A stretch of DNA of 64,000 bases from Anaerolineae bacterium (GCA_025055175.1 JANWYT010000024.1:1-64000), one strand, 5' to 3'; shown: positions 7,649-16,193, counted from the first letter of the stretch. Translations and numbers: made by a program. Notes: a model not told the origin generated them from the letters alone.

Positions 7649-7676
7649 GTAGAAGGCGGCCTGTGCCGCTTTCTAC
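7649..7676. terminator. Strong hairpin after the metallophosphoesterase gene
   Basis: GTAGAAGGCGGC and GCCGCTTTCTAC form a 12-bp stem with one G-U wobble and a 4-base loop (CTGT). It begins 22 bases after the stop codon and ends 31 bases before the methyltransferase start. There is no U-tract after the stem, so it may stop transcription, block read-through partially, or protect an mRNA end. Confidence 0.5.
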
Positions 7677-7706
7677 GACCTCGGTCCCACGTCAGGATTG
7701 CCTCTC

Positions 7707-8468
7707 ATGAGCCACCCCCGCAACGCACCCCAGGAACATTACACCGAGGACTACTTCAAGAAGTGGAATTATGCGGATCGTCCTCTGGGGCGCTTCAGCA
7801 TGTATTGGTTTGCGCGGCGCTACTATGCGGCCCTAGTGCGGCGCTACGCTCCGCCTGGTGGGCCAGAGCGCGAACTCCTGGAGATGGGCTGCGGCCTGGG
7901 CCATCTGCTCGGCCTGCTGCAAGACGAGTTCACCTGCACCGGCGTTGACCTGATCCCCTACAGCATTGAACAGACGCGGCGCAACGCTCCCAGAGCGCGC
8001 GCCTACGTGGGCGACGCCACCGACTTCAGCGGCTGGCGCGCGGGCCAGCTCAGCGTGGTGGTGGCGCTGCACTTGGTCGAACACCTGCCTGATCCACAGC
8101 AGACCATTGTCGATGTGTACCGCGCATTGCGCCCCAACGGCCTGTTCTTGTTCGCCACGCCGCACCCCGAATACAGCCTGCGCCGCTACAAAGACCGCGA
8201 GGACGACGCCATCGGCAAGGACAAGACGCACATCAATTGTCACGTGCCGCAGGTGTGGCGGACGTGGTGCGAATCAGCGGGCTTCCTCGTCGTCAAGCAG
8301 TTTGGCGACGGCCTGTGGGACGTGCCTTATCTGCCGCTGCTGCCCAAGAGTCTGCAGTTCGTCCTGTTCGGGCTGCCAGCCCTGGCCCAGGTGGTCACGC
8401 GCGGCACGTTCATCCCTCTGTCCCAGGGCGTCAACCAGATCAACATCGTGCGCAAGCCAAGTCGCTGA
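7707..8468 (+). CDS. Class I SAM-dependent methyltransferase (Methyltransf_11/25 type)
   Basis: A 253-residue methyltransferase. The SAM-binding motif I is LLEMGCGLGHLLGLL, then TGVDLIPYSIEQ, the acidic motif YVGDATDF, and VVVALHLVEHLPDPQQTI (motif IV). ALRPNGLFLFATPHPE is the usual post-motif strand. The first ~45 residues carry NYADRPLGRFSMYWF, seen in methyltransferases acting on lipid or polysaccharide intermediates, but the acceptor is not evident. The ATG at 7707 was preferred over an in-frame TTG at 7698. The downstream LCP gene has its own promoter element. Confidence 0.85.
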   Translation: MSHPRNAPQEHYTEDYFKKWNYADRPLGRFSMYWFARRYYAALVRRYAPPGGPERELLEMGCGLGHLLGLLQDEFTCTGVDLIPYSIEQTRRNAPRARAYVGDATDFSGWRAGQLSVVVALHLVEHLPDPQQTIVDVYRALRPNGLFLFATPHPEYSLRRYKDREDDAIGKDKTHINCHVPQVWRTWCESAGFLVVKQFGDGLWDVPYLPLLPKSLQFVLFGLPALAQVVTRGTFIPLSQGVNQINIVRKPSR

Positions 8469-8514
8469 AGCGGGCCGCAGTTGGCTCACGCGAAGTCAAC
8501 GCCGTGCCACTCTG

Positions 8515-8523
8515 TGCTATTCT
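8515..8523 (+). promoter_or_regulatory. Extended -10 (TGCTATTCT) for the LCP-maf pair
   Basis: TGCTATTCT lies 43 bases before the LCP start codon. It belongs to the TGCTATnnT group seen repeatedly in this window. No obvious -35 is present. Confidence 0.45.
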
Positions 8524-8566
8524 AGAGTCGTCTCCATCATCGTTTGCGTCTCATGAGGTTTGTGTC

Positions 8567-9505
8567 ATGTTGGCTCGTCTGCGTCTTTTGGGACTGTTGG
8601 CAGGCTGTGCGCTGCTGAGCGCGCACAGCCTGCCGCTCTACGCTCAAACTAGCCTCCCTAGCGAAGGCTCTGGCCTGATCGGCTGGGACGGAATGTCGCG
8701 CTTCAACATCCTGGTGCTGGGGGTGGATAACCGCCCGACGGAGCGCACCAGCCTCTCAGCGCGCACCGATACCATCCTGCTGGGCAGTTACAACCCACAG
8801 ACGGGCGAAGTTGGCGTGTTGAGCATTCCGCGCGATATGCACGTAGCCAGCTTCGACGGCATCTTGCAGCGCGTCAACACGCTGCTGATCTTGGGAGAGC
8901 GCATGCAGAAGGGCGGCGGCCCGCGCTACGCGATGGATGTCATCGGCTACAACTTGGGCATGACGATTGACGCTTACTTGCTGTTCGACTTCTATGCCTT
9001 CCAGCGCCTGATCGATGCGCTAGGCGGGGTGTGGATTGACGTGCCTTACACGATCAACGATCCGCTGTTCCCCGACATGAACTACGGCTACGATCCGTTG
9101 TACCTGCGGCGCGGCTTGCAGCTCCTCAATGGCTACAATGCCCTGCGCTTCGCGCGCACGCGGCATGGCGATAACGACTACGTGCGCGGCCAGCGCCAGC
9201 TGATGGTGCTGATGGCCGTCTATCGCCAGCTCAAAGACATCAACAACCTACAAGCCTTCCTCAACCAAGCGCCGCGCTTGGTGCTAGAGCTGAACGGCCA
9301 CGTCTACAGCGACCTATCCCCGCAAGAGATCGTCAGCTTGGGGTTGTCTATGCTGGCCCAAGACGAATCGCGGGTGCGGGTGGGGGCGCTGAACGAACAG
9401 TACAGTTACTTCACCGTCAGCGGTGGCTCTCAGGTGCGCGTCCCCAACCCCGACAAGCTGCCAGAGCTACTCTACAGCGTCTTCGGCGACCGCTACTGGG
9501 AGTGA
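8567..9505 (+). CDS. LytR-CpsA-Psr (LCP) family cell-wall ligase
   Basis: LCP enzymes attach lipid-linked glycopolymers to peptidoglycan or similar carriers outside the membrane. A signal peptide or anchor spans about residues 4-25 (LLGLLAGCALLSAHSLPLYA). The LCP core follows: FNILVLGVDNRP, ARTDTILLGSYNP, LSIPRDMHV, ALGGVWIDVPY, and FARTRHGDNDYVRGQRQ with the conserved Arg/Asp residues that bind pyrophosphate. At 312 residues it is a minimal LCP protein without the long N-terminal region. The ATG at 8567 has GAGG eight bases upstream, and the mature-protein layout supports it over any upstream in-frame start. maf starts 4 bases after its stop, so the two are co-transcribed. Confidence 0.9.
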   Translation: MLARLRLLGLLAGCALLSAHSLPLYAQTSLPSEGSGLIGWDGMSRFNILVLGVDNRPTERTSLSARTDTILLGSYNPQTGEVGVLSIPRDMHVASFDGILQRVNTLLILGERMQKGGGPRYAMDVIGYNLGMTIDAYLLFDFYAFQRLIDALGGVWIDVPYTINDPLFPDMNYGYDPLYLRRGLQLLNGYNALRFARTRHGDNDYVRGQRQLMVLMAVYRQLKDINNLQAFLNQAPRLVLELNGHVYSDLSPQEIVSLGLSMLAQDESRVRVGALNEQYSYFTVSGGSQVRVPNPDKLPELLYSVFGDRYWE

Positions 9506-9509
9506 GCGC

Positions 9510-10112
9510 ATGGCTGACCTGATCCTAGCCAGCGGCTCGCCGCGCCGCCGCGCGCTGCTGGCTCAACTCGGCCTGCCCTTCCGCGTCCTCTCTCCTGACA
9601 TCGACGAGACGCCCCTGGCCGACGAAGCGCACATCGCTTACGGTCTGCGCCTGGCTCAAGCCAAAGCTCAGGCAGTGGCCGAGCGCTTGCGCGCTGACCA
9701 AGTGGTGCTGGCCGCCGACACAGTCGTCATCCTGGCCGCTGATACGCTGGGGATCGACGAGCAGGGCGAGATTCTGGGCAAGCCTCAGGACGCTGATGAG
9801 GCGCGGGCCATGCTGCGCCGCCTGCGCGCTCGCACCCATCTCGTCTGCACCGCCTTCTGCTTGCTGGCCCTGCCCAGCGGTCAGCAGCACTGCCAGGCGG
9901 TGCAAACCCTGGTCACCATGCGCGATTACAGCGATGCAGAGATAGACGCCTACGTCGCCAGCGGCGATCCCTTCGACAAAGCCGGCGGCTACGCCATCCA
10001 GCACGAAGGCTTCGCCCCAGTCGCTCATATTCAGGGCAGCTACGACAACGTCGTCGGCTTCCCGCTGGCCGAGATTGCAGCGGCGCTGCGCCGCTTCGGC
10101 CTGTTATCATGA
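9510..10112 (+). CDS. maf: Maf-family nucleoside triphosphate pyrophosphatase
   Basis: Maf/YhdE proteins hydrolyse dTTP, UTP and modified nucleotides to the monophosphate plus pyrophosphate. Seen here are LASGSPRRRALLAQLG, the DETPLADE motif, the catalytic Asp in VLAADTVV, GKPQDADEARAML, and SGDPFDKAGGYAIQ, which binds the base. At 200 residues it is normal length. A short acidic insertion follows DTVV (LAADTLGIDEQGE). It begins 4 bases after the LCP stop. Its stop overlaps the end of the convergent PP2C gene by 6 bases. Confidence 0.92.
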   Translation: MADLILASGSPRRRALLAQLGLPFRVLSPDIDETPLADEAHIAYGLRLAQAKAQAVAERLRADQVVLAADTVVILAADTLGIDEQGEILGKPQDADEARAMLRRLRARTHLVCTAFCLLALPSGQQHCQAVQTLVTMRDYSDAEIDAYVASGDPFDKAGGYAIQHEGFAPVAHIQGSYDNVVGFPLAEIAAALRRFGLLS

Positions 10113-10973
10113 CCTGAGCGGGCTGGTGGGATCGTCGCCTTCATGGGAGAAGTCGGCAGCGTAGTCTTCGCCCATGCGCGGCAGCGGCGTGGCGCTCTCG
10201 GCGACCACTACCACCACGCTGATGTTGTCTTTGCCTCCGCGCGCGTTGGCCAGGTTGACCAGGCCGCGCGTGATCGTCTCTGGCTCATTGTGGGCCAGCG
10301 CATGCTCTAGAATTTCGTCGGGGCTGACGTGCAGAGTCAAGCCATCTGAACACAGCACCAGCCGATCCCCAACGTTGAGATAGATGCCAGATAACAAATC
10401 CACGTCCACATCTTCCGATTGGCCAAGAGCGCGGTAGAGGACGTGTTTCATGGGGTGTTGTTCGGCTTCTTCCAGGGTGATGTGGCCTGCCAGCATCAGG
10501 GCGTGGACGAAGCTGTGATCCTGAGTGAGCTGGATGATGCTCCCATCGTGACCGTCGACCAGATAGGCGCGGCTGTCGCCGACGTGGGCTAGACAAACGT
10601 GGTGGCCGTTGGCGAAAGCTAAAGTGATCGTCGTCCCCATGCCCTTAAGCTCTGGGTGCAGGCGCGCGTAGCGCAAGATGTCGCTGTTGGCCCGACGCAC
10701 GCCGTCCATCAAGCGATCCATCAGCTCCTCTTCAGACATGGCTGCATAAGCCTGGGCGCTGCTGGCGGCGTTCAGGCTTTGGGCTACGCCTTCAACAGCG
10801 AGGCGGCTGGCTTCTTCACCAGCCATCGCTCCGCCCATACCATCGGCGACGATGGCCAGCACCAACGCCTCTCGTTGCCAGACGAGGACGCGATCTTCAT
10901 TGTTCTGGCGAGAGCGTCCGCGATCACTCAGGCCGCTGGCACTCAGGCGGATGGCACGTTCGGCTTGAGACAT
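10107..10973 (-). CDS. PP2C-family serine/threonine phosphatase
   Basis: A 288-residue Stp1-like PPM phosphatase that reverses Hanks-type kinase phosphorylation. Metal-binding motifs are visible: SDRGRSRQNNEDR, VADGMGG, LAHVGDSRAYLV, LTQDHS, LVLCSDGL and GGKDNISVVVV. No membrane segment is present, so it is cytosolic. A short acidic tail ends the protein. Candidate partners in the window are the kinase at 41653-43776 and the FHA protein at 58249-58698, though neither is adjacent. The tail-to-tail overlap with maf leaves no room for a separate terminator. Confidence 0.92.
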   Translation of the reverse strand: MSQAERAIRLSASGLSDRGRSRQNNEDRVLVWQREALVLAIVADGMGGAMAGEEASRLAVEGVAQSLNAASSAQAYAAMSEEELMDRLMDGVRRANSDILRYARLHPELKGMGTTITLAFANGHHVCLAHVGDSRAYLVDGHDGSIIQLTQDHSFVHALMLAGHITLEEAEQHPMKHVLYRALGQSEDVDVDLLSGIYLNVGDRLVLCSDGLTLHVSPDEILEHALAHNEPETITRGLVNLANARGGKDNISVVVVVAESATPLPRMGEDYAADFSHEGDDPTSPLRS

Positions 10974-11017
10974 CCAACTCTCCTGGCTGATGAGAAATAT
11001 GCATCATTTTATCATAC

Positions 11018-11029
11018 TTCTCATGAGAA
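11018..11029. promoter_or_regulatory. 12-bp palindrome TTCTCATGAGAA upstream of the PP2C gene
   Basis: A perfect 12-bp palindrome lies 45 bases upstream of the PP2C start. It is just upstream of a minus-strand TGATAAAAT that could be an extended -10. Its position overlaps where a -35 would fall, so a repressor or activator site is plausible. Confidence 0.35.
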
Positions 11030-11046
11030 TAAGGCAGCTACTTGAG

Positions 11047-11120
11047 TTCATCACCCAAACTCCTCTCCTCAGGGCGCGGGGCGTTTTCTCCCTTCATCGC
11101 TGAGGAAGAGGGAATGAGGA
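11047..11120. repeat. Degenerate copy of a C-rich REP-like intergenic element
   Basis: The stretch ttcatcacccaaactcctct followed by cctcaggg resembles the left half of the hairpin element at 33391-33429. The right half here (ctgaggaagaggga) is only partly complementary, so this looks like a decayed copy. It lies in the 193-base gap between the PP2C and DUF554 genes, which otherwise shows only the PP2C promoter region. Confidence 0.35.
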
Positions 11121-11166
11121 CGAGGGGCGATCTGAAAGCGCACAGAGCCGCCGAGCCAAAGCCGAG

Positions 11167-11928
11167 CTAGAACGGATAGATGGCGATCCCTAACGCCTGG
11201 CCCAGGGCGACTAGGGACGGCGCTACCAACAGAGCAGGCAGGAAGTTGGCGACGCGAGGCTTTTTAATGTCCAGCAGCACTAGGGCCAAAGCCATGAGCA
11301 TAATGCCACCAGCAGCTGTCAGCTCTAGGATGATGGGCGAGCTGCTCAGGCTGGCGCTGTCCGCCCCGACAGAGCCGACAATGGCCATGCCGAACAAAGA
11401 CAACCCGCCCTGCACCAGGGCGATCGTCACCACGCTGAACAGCACCCCTACGCCGAAGCTGGCAGCGAAGGCCATCGACGCGAAGGCATCCAGGGCGCTC
11501 TTGATGGCGATGGCTTGGAAGCCGATGGCCAAGCCCATCCCATCTTGGATAGAACCGACGAAAGTCAGCGGGCCGACGCAGAACACCAGGCTAGCCGTGA
11601 TGAAGCCTTGCAAGAAGCGTTCGCGCTGCTGAGCCGCTGCGCTCTCTGGCCCGCGCGCCGCAAAGCGCCGCTGAAGCCAAGCGCCGAAGCGCTCCAGAGC
11701 CATGTCTAGGCGCAGCAGCTCGCCGATGATGACGCCAATCAGCGTCGCCAGCAGGGTGATGATGATGTTGCCGCTGCGGCTGGCATTTTGCAGGCCTACC
11801 AGCAGCGTTATCAGGCCCAAGCCCGTCACAACCGACTCTTGTAGTCGGGCGGGCAGGCGTTGGCCGATGGCCATGCCCAGCAGGCTGCCCAGCGTCACAG
11901 TGACGATGTTGAGCAGGGCGCCGCCCAT
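11167..11928 (-). CDS. DUF554 family membrane protein
   Basis: A 253-residue integral membrane protein with about seven hydrophobic segments, no signal peptide and no soluble domain. The N-terminus GGALLNIVTVTLGSLLGMAIGQ, and LVFCVGPLTFVGSIQDG in the middle, are typical of the DUF554 (YdfK-like) family, whose transport or signalling role is unknown. The start was placed at the ATG at 11928, one base after the stop of the upstream gene, which implies translational coupling. A longer in-frame reading to 12054 only runs antisense-like through that gene. It is the last gene of the minus-strand run that starts at 19830. Confidence 0.85.
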   Translation of the reverse strand: MGGALLNIVTVTLGSLLGMAIGQRLPARLQESVVTGLGLITLLVGLQNASRSGNIIITLLATLIGVIIGELLRLDMALERFGAWLQRRFAARGPESAAAQQRERFLQGFITASLVFCVGPLTFVGSIQDGMGLAIGFQAIAIKSALDAFASMAFAASFGVGVLFSVVTIALVQGGLSLFGMAIVGSVGADSASLSSSPIILELTAAGGIMLMALALVLLDIKKPRVANFLPALLVAPSLVALGQALGIAIYPF

Positions 11929-11929
11929 G

Positions 11930-12310
11930 TCAACGCAATTCGTCAAGCTGGCGCATGATCGTCTCGCCGGTGGCCAGCATGCCCTGGAGGATGACTTGTT
12001 GGGCTGATGAGATGTTGGACGACGCCTCGCGTTTGAGCAGACTGGCGTAGCCAATCACCAGGTTCAAGCGGTTCTTCAGGTCGTGGCGCAGCTTTTGCAA
12101 GCGCAGAGCGTCCAGCGCGCACAGGGTATCCATTTGGGCCACCAGAGCCGACTGAAAATCCCAGGCGGCGTTGTAGATGATGCCAATGTCTTCTTGCTGA
12201 GTGGGGTTGAAGCCCTCGCCGCGCGAGTTGTAGAGCGCATCACCCAGGGCCGTAAGCTTGCGCGTAGCAGGGATGAGGGCGGTGTCTAGACGTTGCAGGG
12301 TGGATGGCAT
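11930..12310 (-). CDS. Small DHp-like protein (histidine-kinase dimerisation/phosphoacceptor domain only)
   Basis: A 126-residue all-helical protein. Its second half reads LRLQKLRHDLKNRLNLVIG then YASLL, an H-box like that of histidine kinases, with the candidate phosphoacceptor His76 followed by Asp, as in HDxKN-type DHp domains. There is no HATPase domain, receiver, sensor or membrane segment, so it cannot phosphorylate itself. It may pass phosphate as Spo0B or HPt proteins do, or dimerise with a kinase. It is directly upstream of and coupled to the DUF554 gene, and 102 bases downstream of the DUF58 gene. The histidine-kinase likeness rests on the H-box alone. Confidence 0.65.
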   Translation of the reverse strand: MPSTLQRLDTALIPATRKLTALGDALYNSRGEGFNPTQQEDIGIIYNAAWDFQSALVAQMDTLCALDALRLQKLRHDLKNRLNLVIGYASLLKREASSNISSAQQVILQGMLATGETIMRQLDELR

Positions 12311-12412
12311 GAGGGCCGTTCACCTTTGTAGGTTATGAAGACGGTATGAGCGTAGTATACGCAATGTCGCGTCATTTTGCCAATGGCCTTCCTTGCGCTC
12401 GTCGTCGATCAA

Positions 12413-13318
12413 TCAGCGCAGCAGACTTAAGCGACGCAGGTCGACCAGCAGCAGGCTGGCCGTGGGGGTGGCGCTATCGGCCAACAGATAGGCCGCACCG
12501 CGCCGCGCCGCGCCCTGCCGCCACGCTTCTGACCAAGCGTGCAGTTGACGCTGATAAGCTGCCAACAGGGCGGCGTCCAACGTCATGTCGCGGGCCTGGC
12601 CTGTCTCGCCGTCTAGCAAGCGCAGCTCGCCGTGCAGGACAGGCCTGTGTTCGCTGGGAGACAGCCAATGAATGATGACCAGCTCGTGGCCCTGGGCCAG
12701 CAGAGCGTTCAGCTCATCCCAGGGCGGTGGATCGGCGTATAGATCGCTGATGAGCCACACCAAGCCTCGTCGTCTCTCGCGCAGGGCAAAAGTGCGCAGC
12801 CCTTCCGCTAGGCCGACGGGCGAGTCGGGGCGCAAGGCGTCTAGGGCGCGCAGGAAGCCGCTGAGCTGCCGCCGTCCCCGCCCGACGAAGTGGGCCGTTG
12901 GCGCGCCTAAGCTGTGCAGGGCTAACCTATCCCCCGTGCCGAGCGAGACGTAGCCCAGAGCAGCGGCGAAGGCCAGAGCAGCGCGCCATTTGGCCTGGCC
13001 TGCTTCTGGCCGATCCTCGTCGGCTTGGGCCAGGGCCATGCTGGTGGAGCGATCTAGCAGCAGATGGACGGCCAGATCGTCTTCATCCTCGCGGATTTTG
13101 ACCATCGGGCGCTGCTGGCGCGCGTAGACGTTCCAATCCAATTGGCGCAGATCGTCGCCAGGGCTGTACTCGCGGTAGTCAGCGAATTCCAGGCTCGTGC
13201 CTCGGCGCAGGCTGCGGCGCTCGCCCTTCTGAGCGCCCAAGCGCAGGCGGCGCGCTTGCATGGCCAGGCCTTCAATGCGCCGCCGCGTCTCGTCGCTGAG
13301 CAGGGCTTGTTGGCTCAT
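12413..13318 (-). CDS. DUF58 domain protein (MoxR partner)
   Basis: A 301-residue protein with the DUF58 signature FADYREYSPGDDLRQLDWN at about residues 45-65. A VWA-like fold follows, with HLLLDRSTSMAL providing a MIDAS-type DxSxS. Unlike many family members it has no N-terminal membrane segments. DUF58 proteins work with MoxR AAA+ ATPases in assembling or activating envelope or metalloprotein complexes. Its start overlaps the moxR stop by 4 bases (ATGA), so the two are translationally coupled. AGCLSRLR-type hydrophobic residues end the protein without a clear anchor. Confidence 0.88.
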   Translation of the reverse strand: MSQQALLSDETRRRIEGLAMQARRLRLGAQKGERRSLRRGTSLEFADYREYSPGDDLRQLDWNVYARQQRPMVKIREDEDDLAVHLLLDRSTSMALAQADEDRPEAGQAKWRAALAFAAALGYVSLGTGDRLALHSLGAPTAHFVGRGRRQLSGFLRALDALRPDSPVGLAEGLRTFALRERRRGLVWLISDLYADPPPWDELNALLAQGHELVIIHWLSPSEHRPVLHGELRLLDGETGQARDMTLDAALLAAYQRQLHAWSEAWRQGAARRGAAYLLADSATPTASLLLVDLRRLSLLR

Positions 13319-14283
13319 GCGCGCACGCGAGCCAGCAACTCGGCGATGATCTGGTCGGCGTCTATGCCGTCGCCCTGAGCTTCGTACTTCAGGATGAGGC
13401 GGTGGCGCAGCGCGTCGGCGGCGATAGCCTTCACATCGTCGAAGGCCACATTGTAGCGCCCTTCCAGCAAGGCGTTCACCTTTGCACCCAACACCAGGGC
13501 CTGCGCGCCGCGCGGCGACGCGCCCACCGCCACGTAGCGCCGCACCAAATCGGGGGCGCTGGCGTCCTGGGGCTGGGTGGCGACGACCAAGCGGGCCACG
13601 TATTCCGTCACGTGGCTGGCGATGGGCGTGTTCAGGGCCAGCTGACGCAGGCCAAGCACTTGCTCGGCAGTGGCGACGGGCTGGGCTTGCGGCTGCTGTG
13701 CGCCCGTCGTCAGGTTCATGATCTGCACCAACTCAGCGGCGCTAGGATAGGCCACGTTCAGCTTGAACAGGAAGCGATCAAGCTGGGCTTCCGGTAGCGG
13801 GTACGTGCCTTCCATCTCCAGCGGGTTTTGCGTAGCCATGACGAAGAAGGGCGCTTCTAGCGGGTAGCGCTGCCCGCCGACGGTCACAGTCTGTTCCTGC
13901 ATGGCCTCCAGCAGGGCCGATTGCGTCTTGGGCGTGGCGCGGTTGATCTCATCGGCCAGCACCAGGTTGGCGAAGACGGGGCCAGGCCGAAAGCGGAAAG
14001 CACGCCGTCCCTCTTCCGTCTCCTCCAGAATGTCCGTGCCGATGATGTCGGCGGGCATGAGGTCAGGAGTGAATTGAATGCGCGAGAAGCGCAGGGCCAG
14101 CACGTCGGCCAGGGTGCGGATGAGCATCGTCTTGCCCAGGCCTGGCACGCCCTCCAGCAGCACGTGTCGGCCCAGGATGACGCCGATCAGCACGCCGCGC
14201 AGCACGGCGCGCTGCCCGACGATGACGCGAGCAATCTCGTCTTCTATGCGGCGCGCCAGGGCGCTGAATTCGCTCAGGGCCAT
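13315..14283 (-). CDS. MoxR-family AAA+ ATPase
   Basis: A 322-residue MoxR ATPase, a chaperone-like AAA+ protein. Walker A is EGVPGLGKTMLI, Walker B is LVLADEINRATPKTQSALLEAM, sensor I is MATQNPLEMEGTYPLPEAQLDRF, and the sensor II region is VAVGASPRGAQAL. The ATG at 14283 is the first strong start codon. An in-frame TTG at 14307 overlaps the VanW stop (TTGA) with GGGGAG right against it, so a coupled start 8 codons earlier is possible. With DUF58 downstream and VanW upstream it forms an envelope-related module. Confidence 0.92.
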   Translation of the reverse strand: MALSEFSALARRIEDEIARVIVGQRAVLRGVLIGVILGRHVLLEGVPGLGKTMLIRTLADVLALRFSRIQFTPDLMPADIIGTDILEETEEGRRAFRFRPGPVFANLVLADEINRATPKTQSALLEAMQEQTVTVGGQRYPLEAPFFVMATQNPLEMEGTYPLPEAQLDRFLFKLNVAYPSAAELVQIMNLTTGAQQPQAQPVATAEQVLGLRQLALNTPIASHVTEYVARLVVATQPQDASAPDLVRRYVAVGASPRGAQALVLGAKVNALLEGRYNVAFDDVKAIAADALRHRLILKYEAQGDGIDADQIIAELLARVRA

Positions 14284-14303
14284 CGTCGGCGTGGTCAAAG
14301 ACT

Positions 14304-16160
14304 TCAACTCCCCAGGCGTGGATCGCCCGGCGCCACCTGGAAGACGGCGCCCCAGGGCAGATAATGAGTGTAGACGTAGTCTTCGATGACCAGATTACCC
14401 TGCCTATCGTAAATCTTGCGGTAGATGGTCACGTCTGCCCCTTCAGCGGCAAAATCGACCTGGAGCGACTGGCCTGGCAGCACAGCGCTGTTGGCTTCAA
14501 AGCGGGTGGGCTTGGGTGGCACGAGATTCTTGACGATGGCAGGTTGAATCTCGGCACGCCAGTGGCGCGTGCTGTAGAAGCGGAACTGGATAGCGTCGTC
14601 GGTGGGGAAGATGGTCGTCTCAATTAGCAGGTGGTAGGGAGTGTTGTTCTGGAACTTGAAGTCGCGCTCAGGCTGCCAGATGGCGGCGTCTAAGCCGGGT
14701 GGCGAGCCGCGCAGTTCGTAGTAGCCGACGCGGTAGCCGTGACTGTTGCGCTCGGTGATGGCGAAGCCGCCACTGAAAGCCGCGCGGAAGATGGTCGTAC
14801 TCACCTGGCACGCGCCGCCGCCGACGCCTTCGATGGTGCGGCCGCCGTAGATGACTAGGCCAGTCTCGTAGCCCTCGTCCTCGCTGATGGGGCCGAGGAT
14901 GGCGTTGAACGAGAATTCTTCGCTAGGGCCGACGATGACGCCGTTGAACTTGCTGGCTGCTAGGGCGATGTTGGTGCGGCGGCCTACGCTGCTGCCCGTG
15001 AAGAAGGTCGTCGCCTCGGCCACCAGCTCGCGGATCCCCAGTTCAGCGGCGCTGATCTGGTTGTGATAGCGCGCCAACGTCAGGTCGAAGGCCAACGGCA
15101 CGACGCGGCCTTCGGGCTGGAAGACCACCTCCTCTAGGCGGCGCAGCGTCTCAGCCACGTTCAGTCGGCGCCCACTGCTGGACGATTCCAGCACGCGCAG
15201 CTGGCCTGTTGTCTCGTCGAAGTCGAAGCGACCGTCGCGCGGGGATGTGATGAGGCCCGGTGCCAAAGCTTCTAGTGCAGCGCTGAAGGCGTCCATCGGC
15301 ACGCTCACCTGGTAGCCGAATGTGCCGTCGCCGTTAGGCAGGCGTTCCACGCGCAGCAGTTGAGCAATCTGCTGCGGACTGATCGTCCAGGGGCCGAGCG
15401 GAGCGCCCTGCTCATCAGTGGCGGTGAGGATGATAGGGGCGGCGATGGCAGTCTGAATCTTGCGCATAGCGTCATCGACTGACCAGACCAGAGGCGGCGT
15501 CTCGTGGATGACCAGCGGAATTTCGGCGCTGCGGGCTAAGCTGAGGACGGCTTCATCGACCAGGCGCAGGCTGGCAGCCACATCTAGCTTGCGCCCCACT
15601 TGCGCCGACGTGGTGAGGATTCGGCCTCCGTCTAGGCGCAAGCTGGCGTTCTGGGGCGCGCGATCAATCTGAGCAGCGAGTTCCAGCAGGCGGGCCTGAG
15701 CCTTGGACTGGTCATAGGTGACGATGGGCGGCACGTTGACGCCTGCAAACCAGGCGCGAGCCTGTTCCAGCAGGCTGCTAGCCAGGTTGGGGCTGCGGCC
15801 TACCGCGAAGGCCCGCTCCACCGTCGCCTCCAAGTCGAAGGTTGCGCCTAATTCGGCGGCGCTGTACTGCCAGATGTTCGGGCCGTCGCGCAGGGTGTAA
15901 ATGCTCTGGCGACCATAATCGAACGCGCCTGTCAGGACGCGCAGCGCTTCTTCACGGGTGAGGCCGCTCATGGGCGCGCCCATCGCATATACGCCAGGGA
16001 AGATACGGTCAGCATGGCGCAGTTGAAAGGCCAGCAGGAAGGCCAGCAACGTCAGGGCGAGCAAGCACAGGCCCAGCGCAGCCAGGATGGGCAGTCGTAC
16101 CCACCAGGGATTGAAGCGTGGTCGGGGCGGCACGTCGTAGCGCGGGGCAGCAGCGTTCAT
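14304..16160 (-). CDS. VanW family protein with peptidoglycan-binding domains
   Basis: A 618-residue envelope protein. A short cytoplasmic tail leads to one membrane helix at about residues 23-47 (LPILAALGLCLLALTLLAFLL). Repeated PG_binding_4-type domains fill the extracellular region to about residue 370. The VanW domain follows (FSFNAILGPISEDEGY, GGGACQVSTTIFRAAF, GYRVGYYELRGSPPGLDAAIW). The C-terminal ~80 residues form a G5-like or beta-rich tail (DVTIYRKIYDRQGNLVIED). VanW was named from vancomycin clusters, but the family is widespread and its reaction is not settled; it is linked to cell-wall handling. moxR follows immediately. Confidence 0.88.
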   Translation of the reverse strand: MNAAAPRYDVPPRPRFNPWWVRLPILAALGLCLLALTLLAFLLAFQLRHADRIFPGVYAMGAPMSGLTREEALRVLTGAFDYGRQSIYTLRDGPNIWQYSAAELGATFDLEATVERAFAVGRSPNLASSLLEQARAWFAGVNVPPIVTYDQSKAQARLLELAAQIDRAPQNASLRLDGGRILTTSAQVGRKLDVAASLRLVDEAVLSLARSAEIPLVIHETPPLVWSVDDAMRKIQTAIAAPIILTATDEQGAPLGPWTISPQQIAQLLRVERLPNGDGTFGYQVSVPMDAFSAALEALAPGLITSPRDGRFDFDETTGQLRVLESSSSGRRLNVAETLRRLEEVVFQPEGRVVPLAFDLTLARYHNQISAAELGIRELVAEATTFFTGSSVGRRTNIALAASKFNGVIVGPSEEFSFNAILGPISEDEGYETGLVIYGGRTIEGVGGGACQVSTTIFRAAFSGGFAITERNSHGYRVGYYELRGSPPGLDAAIWQPERDFKFQNNTPYHLLIETTIFPTDDAIQFRFYSTRHWRAEIQPAIVKNLVPPKPTRFEANSAVLPGQSLQVDFAAEGADVTIYRKIYDRQGNLVIEDYVYTHYLPWGAVFQVAPGDPRLGS

Positions 16161-16193
16161 GGCGCGTTCCTGCAGAAGTTGTGGACGGATGAG

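Noticed and set aside
8237-8566. N-terminal extension of the LCP protein
   Set aside because: This stretch overlaps the methyltransferase gene in another frame and precedes the -10, the Shine-Dalgarno and the signal peptide.
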